Assembly: GCF_000003815.2 (NCBI RefSeq)
Contig: NC_049994.1
Span: 17,444,490-17,508,489, forward strand
Direction: 5' to 3'
DNA: 64,000 nucleotides
Source: Branchiostoma floridae
Taxonomy: Eukaryota; Chordata; Leptocardii; Amphioxiformes; Branchiostomatidae
Below the pieces are notes generated by a model. That model was not told the origin of the DNA and ran no database searches. It was given only the letters and a program-made list of their open reading frames with translations. Of the stretch, positions 61,201-64,000 are shown in pieces. A program made the translations under genes and the position numbers. Position 1 is the first letter of the stretch. Every line of letters begins with the position of its first letter.

Positions 61201-64000
61201 TCCTATTCTGTGTCAACAAGTTGCTCTCTGAAGGTGTGATGCTATCTCAGGGCTTGAAATACTTTTTTTGCATACCTGCACTGGTGCAGGTGACATTGAA
61301 AATTACCTGCACCAGACAAATTTTACCTGTACCACTCTGAATTTAGGAAGTATGGATCATACTAAAACGGTTGAGGAACCATTGCTATTTTTTTTTCTTT
61401 TATTGCGGTAACAGTCAATGTAGCTAATAACAATTCACATACACCTGCATCATTTATGTATAAAACCCAGTACATGGATCAGTGCAGGTTAGGTGCAGGT
61501 AGACATCAGAAATACCTGCACAGCTCTAATTTTACCTGCACTAACCTGCAGGTGGTATTTCGAGCCCTGTATCTGTACATGTAGATAACTATAGAGATGC
61601 CCAAGTACTCCTGGTAATATTTATTGTTGTTTCCAGGTAACATTTTCTATGTGATGGAGTACCGAGAGATTTTCCTCACCCTCCTGAGGAAGTTTGACGA
61701 GACCAAACAGCCAAAGTGAGTATTAACAACATATAATTCCTTATGTCAAAATATCTTAAACAGTTTGAAGAAGCATATTCATTATTTTGGATGGTGACCT
61801 GAAGCCACTAGCCCTGTGATAGTAAGCCTGCGACCTTCAGGCAAAAAATTATTAAACCTCTGCACATAGAGAACATGATACACTTATTGAGAAGAGTGCC
61901 TCAGTTTTCTTGGCCAGTGCTTAAAAAAGTGAGCTATTGTATAGCAAAGCCACATTGCACTATCAGCTATCAAAACAGCATTATGCTTCATCTCTAAGCA
62001 TTACACTTAGAATTTAATGAAAGAAGATGATGATTATTGTTGCTCCTTCCTCAGAACGTACCTGAAGGACCTGGTTGAGACGACCCACGTGTTTATCAAG
62101 ATGCTGGAGCGATTCTGTAAGACCAAGGGTCACATCGTTGTGCAGGTAAACACCAGTGCCTTTTGTTATATGTTATCAGTGCCCCCTAGGGATTATGATT
62201 GGCATTGCAGTCCTTAACACTGAGATCTGCTGCACTGCCCTGCCGGTTCTGTAAGACTAAGGGTCACATCGTTGTGCAGGCAATCACCTGATAATTTTTG
62301 CATCCAGTTGTATTTCCCCATCTTGCAAGGGTGAGACATCCTTGCACTTCGGATTTGTCTTGTTGGTTTTCACTGTTAAGATTAAGAATAATGAATGTCT
62401 TCCTTTTTCGTATAATTTACTAAAACCTACATTTTCCGTTCTTTTTTATCAGAAAAAACGCAAGAAGACCAAGCGCAGAAAACGGACAGCTGAGCAAGGT
62501 ATTGTTCACCTCTTTGCTTCTCATAGATGGTACACAAAGTCGTAAGAAATCTTAACTAAATCTTAATTACTTATAGAACTGAAATAAGTTAGAATAATGA
62601 TGATGCAAGGTGTGATTATATTTTGAATGACTCCTTTCCCCAACATAAAAGATAGAAATACAGATATGCGTCTGCTTTGATAATATTATCCATTAAAAGT
62701 TCCTTCAAGAATGATACATTTGCAGAGGTAAAAGGCATTCTTAAGACGTTCCCTTGTGTCTTAAGGTACAGCTGGCCCTGCAGAGCCGTCAGAAGAAGAC
62801 CTGAACACGGTGTGGGACGGGCTGAGCGGGGACCTTTCAACATTCATCCAGGGGGAGGGAGAGCTGCCCCAGGACGTGGCTCCTTTTGATGCAGCCTTGG
62901 ATACCCCACTGGAGGAACAACGGTTGGTCCTACCACGCTTTGAACTTTATTTTGCATGACTTTGGTGTTGCCATGTACACATTACAGCAGAACATTAGGA
63001 GTTTTGTTTCAAACTATGTCCTCAATCGACTAAGGTGTAAATGAGTATTACTACTTAGCTTTGGTTAGGGGCACCCCCTTTAATCTCAAATGTCCTATGT
63101 GTGAGGAGAGTCACACCTGGAGCATGTTAAGGAACCGACCACACTTATTGAAAAGGGCAAATCCTGGTGTTAGTGGTTCAAACCTAACAATGTGATCTCT
63201 TGCAGCTTGTATTTACATGTACTCTACAAAACTGCTGTGTTATGTCTAAAGGCAGCTTACTCTTTACACAGAACAAACAAAACATATCCCTTTCTAGAGG
63301 TCTCTGTTTCTGTTGATTTTATTATCTGGAATTTTTGGCAATATAGCTAGAAAAAGACAGCGGTTGTCTTATTTTGAGTTTTTTGCTTATGTCCACTGCT
63401 TCATCGGTTAATTATAACAGTCTCTCATATTACTAGAAAGCTCGGTTGCTAAGTGTGACTCACTGTACTAGAAAAATAGGAGGAAAGAATTTAAATGCAG
63501 GGTATTTTATATACCCCACAGTGTGCAGGCGATGATCTCCATCCAGGACAGTTTGAGGGGAGGAGACCCGGGTCGGGCACTGGCTACGCTGCGAGCTGCC
63601 AGGTGAGCGTGTTGTCTTTACCGGATTCTTGCAAAAACTGACATAAAACATCCTAATAATCATGGCTATCCAATCTGTCCAACGACTAGAAAAATCCATG
63701 TAAAGCTGTTTTCGATACCCCTTTCACAAACCTACCAACTCTTTGATCTTAACAGATAGACTTTGACTAAATTTTTCTTCTAGTTTATTCCATTTTTCCT
63801 CATGCTAACTGTTAATTAATAGTTTTCTCTTAAATTATCAGTAATGCAATGATTTTATTCGCTGATGCTAAATATGATGCTTAAAATACATTGTTTGACC
63901 TTGTGGATACAATTGTGACCTTGCCCTGTTGCAGAGAGGTGTGGCCAGACGGAGCGTTTGGTACTGCCGACATCTCACAGGAGGATGAATTCATGGCGCT
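45876..64000 (+). CDS. TIMELESS: TIMELESS (Timeout-type) replication-fork protein; first 19 coding exons, cut by window end
   Basis: Exons are 45876-45972, 46557-46710, 47025-47139, 47751-47813, 48098-48199, 49054-49094, 49424-49538, 50039-50172, 50806-50923, 58547-58693, 59689-59801, 60206-60310, 60863-60966, 61637-61715, 62055-62145, 62453-62498, 62766-62922, 63522-63602 and 63935-64000 and beyond. All phases agree, giving about 640 residues so far. TIMELESS works with TIPIN and CLASPIN to stabilise replication forks and signal to ATR. It also has a circadian role in mammals. The start [20 protein letters not shown] and the blocks [35 protein letters not shown], [27 protein letters not shown] and [19 protein letters not shown] are diagnostic. 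A basic stretch [11 protein letters not shown] (exon 16) could be a nuclear signal. Intron 9 (7.6 kb) contains two antisense TRIM-NHL genes. Confidence 0.97.
46168..46330. repeat. (TG)n microsatellite
   Basis: A pure TG run at about 46173-46200 followed by imperfect TG/TATG-rich sequence in TIMELESS intron 1. Open frames here on both strands are repeat artefacts. Confidence 0.95.
46335..46410 (+). repeat. Decoy copy of TIMELESS exon 2 acceptor and start
   Basis: TTGTGTTGTTTAGAACACCA then CTTACAG and AAACTGTGAAGGACTTGAT mirror the genuine TTTACAACCCCACCTACAG and AGACTGTGAAGGACCTGATT at 46536-46577. The copy diverges after about 20 bp of exon. Confidence 0.75.
47140..47345 (+). repeat. Decoy copies of TIMELESS exon 3 3' end and donor
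   Basis: After the genuine junction (exon end 47139), three further copies start at about 47160, 47230 and 47288 with CCTTAGACATGGTCTCCTAC or variants. The second is almost exact, through TACAGGGGTACAAGGTG and GTAAGTACATGTAGG. The others have decayed. Confidence 0.88.
48250..48691. mobile_element. Foldback element with CTAGGG-GGTACTGGTAC ends
   Basis: The left end CTAGGGGTGGGTACTGGTAC and the right end GTACCGATACCAAGCCCTAG are imperfect inverted copies enclosing repeated GGTCCAGGTC-type motifs, in TIMELESS intron 5. A related fragment is near 40080-40130. Confidence 0.6.
49539..49740 (+). repeat. Decoy copies of TIMELESS exon 7 3' end and donor
   Basis: After the genuine donor (exon end 49538), copies follow at about 49568-49605 (TGTCCTTGAGATTGTCTCTC then ATGTAATGGGAACATGTAAA), 49637-49685 (TTTTGAGGATAGTCTTACTC then ATGTGCCTGGAACAGGTAA) and 49700-49730 (CATGTGTTGGGAACAGGTAG). 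Each is followed by CTTTCAACTTTAACC-like intron sequence. They are more diverged than other arrays. Confidence 0.82.
50640..50695 (+). repeat. Decoy copy of TIMELESS exon 9 start
   Basis: CTGTTTCGGTGGCACGTTTG then TGGTCGAAGGGATGAA matches exon 9 at 50812-50848 (CGTTTCGGCGGCACGTTTGT then GGTCCAGGGGATGAA). Both are close to GATTGATTGA runs. The decoy lacks the CCCCCAG acceptor. Confidence 0.8.
51430..51570 (+). mobile_element. tRNA-derived SINE-like head
   Basis: GTTGGTATAATGGTGAGGGT resembles a tRNA A box region and CCTGGATTTGAATTTAGGC a worn B box, about 35 bp apart. No 3' tRNA stem closes, so I treat it as a SINE rather than a tRNA gene. The downstream part is unrecognised. Confidence 0.5.
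52573..52888. mobile_element. hAT-like MITE, family B copy 2
   Basis: Starts CAGGGCTCGAAATACTTTTT and ends GGTATTTCAAGCCCTG, flanked by ACACCAG on both sides. The interior matches 16160-16500, with a deletion near CCAAGTCTGAATTTAGG. In TIMELESS intron 9. Confidence 0.87.
53355..55229 (-). CDS. TRIM-NHL protein (RING, B-box, coiled coil, NHL), single exon
   Basis: 624 residues from [12 protein letters not shown]. The RING finger uses C18, C21, C34, H36, C39, C42, C55 and C58. A B-box 2 uses C105, H108, C117, C120, C125, C128, H133 and H136. Residues about 145-260 are charged and heptad-like (coiled coil), then a Pro/Ala-rich linker (residues about 275-330), then at least five NHL repeats such as [16 protein letters not shown] and [16 protein letters not shown] that form a beta-propeller. 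Such proteins are E3 ubiquitin ligases, close in layout to TRIM2/TRIM3/TRIM71 but without the filamin domain. It is nested antisense inside TIMELESS intron 9. Intronless structure suggests retroposition or an old intronless family. Paralogue at 56488-57660. Confidence 0.93.
   Translation of the reverse strand: MAAASSSLGTDFKAKLSCGICLELFTRPKVLPSCGHNFCQDCLQEFAGKKMDFKCAICRQHVRLPPQGVAGLPDSPIIAKLCERFQQQTSLSGETREQPQSGNRCRFHPFEELKVYCKQCQVPVCDECLEQTHDDHRTTTIKKAAQERRSTVQHVINEGRNVLESYLSFLRGLREEEKILNEEKLQTYDSIIQFYNQMAQKLTEERDHLLSEAEENHTKNLDRIQAERDRVLPDANELSAACYRAEQEMEKGGVEILSQPTALTKVVQKYRGKAAPTPVQTQSAVFQPTDTPVPVLGQVTGQSIPSAPIPAEPAPISPAPAPGNGAAEDIGHHHGNQRHQLQRVIFGGLGSETGQFDYPNGVTVSDEGEIFVADGNNQRIQVFTLQGKFVRQFPTVVSDKQKMSPEDVGMDGEGNLWVVGYADSADFAVRYNKLGRVLRKFDLQKTGWLRGVAVDTRRNHLFITQTTADTDNPHGELLVFRPNGAMGQLKGMKQPRYITVDGEGNILVSDISNRCVYVYNEDGQFLFKFGGEGSGEGQLDQPQGICTDRAGNIIVVDWGNRRVEMFDKKGKFLKHIATDMEEPWAVAMAPQGQLVVTDEHTVSIFSESVFDYINLLTNDFQTLL
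55353..55634. mobile_element. Foldback MITE, family D copy 2
   Basis: The ends TAGGCCTAGGAAAAAAATGT and ACATTTTTTTTCCTATGCCT are inverted copies, with GAAATGCATGAAGACACTTG and GGAAACAGGAAACA shared with 40592-40924. Directly upstream of the first TRIM-NHL gene, so it may overlap its promoter. Confidence 0.75.
56488..57660 (-). CDS. RING-NHL protein lacking B-box and coiled coil, single exon paralogue
   Basis: 390 residues from [12 protein letters not shown]. The RING uses C18, C21, C33, H35, C38, C41, C54 and C57 (one residue fewer before the third ligand than in its neighbour). The part through [11 protein letters not shown] matches the 624-residue TRIM at 53355-55229, then the frame jumps to HHHGHQRQ, equivalent to HHHGNQRH just before the NHL propeller of the neighbour. 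About 230 residues (B-box, coiled coil, linker) are therefore missing, cleanly and in frame. The NHL part is intact with [16 protein letters not shown] and [16 protein letters not shown]. Without a coiled coil it should not dimerise in the usual TRIM manner, yet could still bind RNA or protein through the propeller. Both are nested antisense in TIMELESS intron 9. Confidence 0.9.
   Translation of the reverse strand: MAAAPSSLGKHFREELSCSICLELFTRPKVLPCQHTFCQDCLQDLASRRVPLQCPNCCQQVRLPPQGVTGLPDSHIIANMCERLRQQTSLSGETREQPQSGKHHHGHQRQGEQRVIIGGWGSGTGQFHGPVGVTVSDEGDIFVADCWDQRIQVFTLQGTFVRQFPTAVSGGQKMDPHDVAMDEEGNLWVVGGTKSAHFAVQYNKQGRVLRKFDLQQTKWMRGVAVDTRRNHILITQTIGDKLLFNPHGNVLVFRPDGTLVRTVGQQQGMKYPCYITVDGEGNILVPDVSNHCIYTFNEDGQFLFQFGGEGSGEGELLSPKGICTDRAGNIIVVDWGSRRVEMFDKTGRFLKHVATDMTRPLAVAMATQGQLPELVVSDFLENSVNIFQNF
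57827..58020. mobile_element. MITE family E copy 1
   Basis: Ends TACTGTAAATGCAG and TGCATACAGTA are inverted copies. Interior CACAGTGGCCACTTCACCGC and ACTTAAAACCAC match the copy at 58222-58432 in the same order. Between the second TRIM gene and TIMELESS exon 10. Confidence 0.82.
58222..58432. mobile_element. MITE family E copy 2
   Basis: Ends TACTGTAAATGCACAAACTT and TTAAATGCATTTACGGTA, same orientation as copy 1 about 200 bp away. Interior CGCGAACTTAAAACCACCGC and CACGGTGGCCACTTCACCGC. It ends 115 bp before TIMELESS exon 10. Confidence 0.85.
58758..59094. mobile_element. hAT-like MITE, family B copy 3 (inverted)
   Basis: Starts CAGGGCTCGAAATACCACCT and ends AAAAGGTATTTCGAGCCCTG, in the opposite orientation to copies 1, 2 and 4. 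CATG is present at both flanks. In TIMELESS intron 10. Confidence 0.87.
59385..59632 (-). mobile_element. Two tandem tRNA-derived SINE-like copies
   Basis: Read on the minus strand, 59400-59475 gives TGGTAGAGTGGCTAGGGTAG and, about 35 bp on, CCTGAGTTGATTCC, an A box and B box spacing. 59535-59628 repeats it (GAGGTGGCCAGGGTAG, CCTGAGTTCAATTC). Both then share CTGGACAGGAAGTT. No functional tRNA fold is complete. Confidence 0.55.
60600..60860 (+). repeat. Imperfect duplication before TIMELESS exon 13
   Basis: GTAGCAAAGCTTGC-CT-TTTACTA and GCTTTATGGTACAATGTTGACCTTCC recur at about 60615-60725 and 60750-60860. The second unit holds the true acceptor (AATCCCAG), the first a version without AG (TATCCCAAAA). 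Confidence 0.65.
61248..61569. mobile_element. hAT-like MITE, family B copy 4
   Basis: Starts CAGGGCTTGAAATACTTTTT and ends GGTATTTCGAGCCCTG, flanked by TATCT on both sides (5-bp target duplication). In TIMELESS intron 13, 68 bp before exon 14. Confidence 0.88.
62238..62290 (+). repeat. Decoy copy of TIMELESS exon 15 3' end
   Basis: GTTCTGTAAGACTAAGGGTC then ACATCGTTGTGCAGGCAATCACC repeats the exon end at 62111-62145 and the following intron (GTGCAG then GTAAACACC). The donor GT has become GC. Confidence 0.85.

Overview
The window looks like a piece of a chordate genome, most likely amphioxus (Branchiostoma). This is an inference. The genes are intron-rich with short, well-conserved exons (ORC4, RNF113A, TIMELESS), receptors and TRIM-NHL genes look like invertebrate-deuterostome expansions, the introns are full of short foldback DNA transposons and LINE pieces, and minisatellites sit exactly on exon-intron junctions, a habit I recall being reported from amphioxus. 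There are three assembly gaps: 6807-7725, 13769-13868 and 33242-33341.

Layout. 1-3.8 kb holds no gene I can support, only repeats. 3.8-12.05 kb (minus) has six exons of a secreted trypsin-type protease, followed on the same strand and in matching phase by three exons of a Ly6/uPAR domain with a GPI-anchor-like tail. The nine exons join into one 373-codon frame, so this may be a protease-Ly6 fusion. 12-15.5 kb is repeats. 15.5-22.0 kb (minus) is a complete 12-exon ORC4. 22.2-31.2 kb (plus) is a complete 10-exon RNF113A-type splicing factor, head to head with ORC4 across 213 bp that carry E2F and CCAAT motifs; one intron holds a young 5'-truncated LINE with a 14-bp target duplication. 32.2-35.1 kb (minus) is a leucine-rich-repeat transmembrane receptor interrupted by a gap. 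36.0-37.1 kb (minus) is a two-exon small membrane protein that looks like such a receptor without its repeats. 37-45.8 kb is transposon-rich and includes a decayed LINE. 45.9-64.0 kb (plus) holds the first 19 coding exons of TIMELESS, cut by the window end; its large intron 9 contains two antisense single-exon TRIM-NHL paralogues.

ORC4 and TIMELESS both serve DNA replication (origin licensing, fork protection) and RNF113A serves splicing and DNA-damage signalling. They share no operon-like logic beyond the ORC4/RNF113A promoter.

The most unusual structure is repeated in four of the multi-exon genes. At about a dozen exon ends, the last or first 20-120 bp of the exon plus its splice site has been copied in tandem into the neighbouring intron, giving ladders of decoy splice sites. 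Most line-by-line open reading frames in the window are chance frames in these arrays or in transposons.
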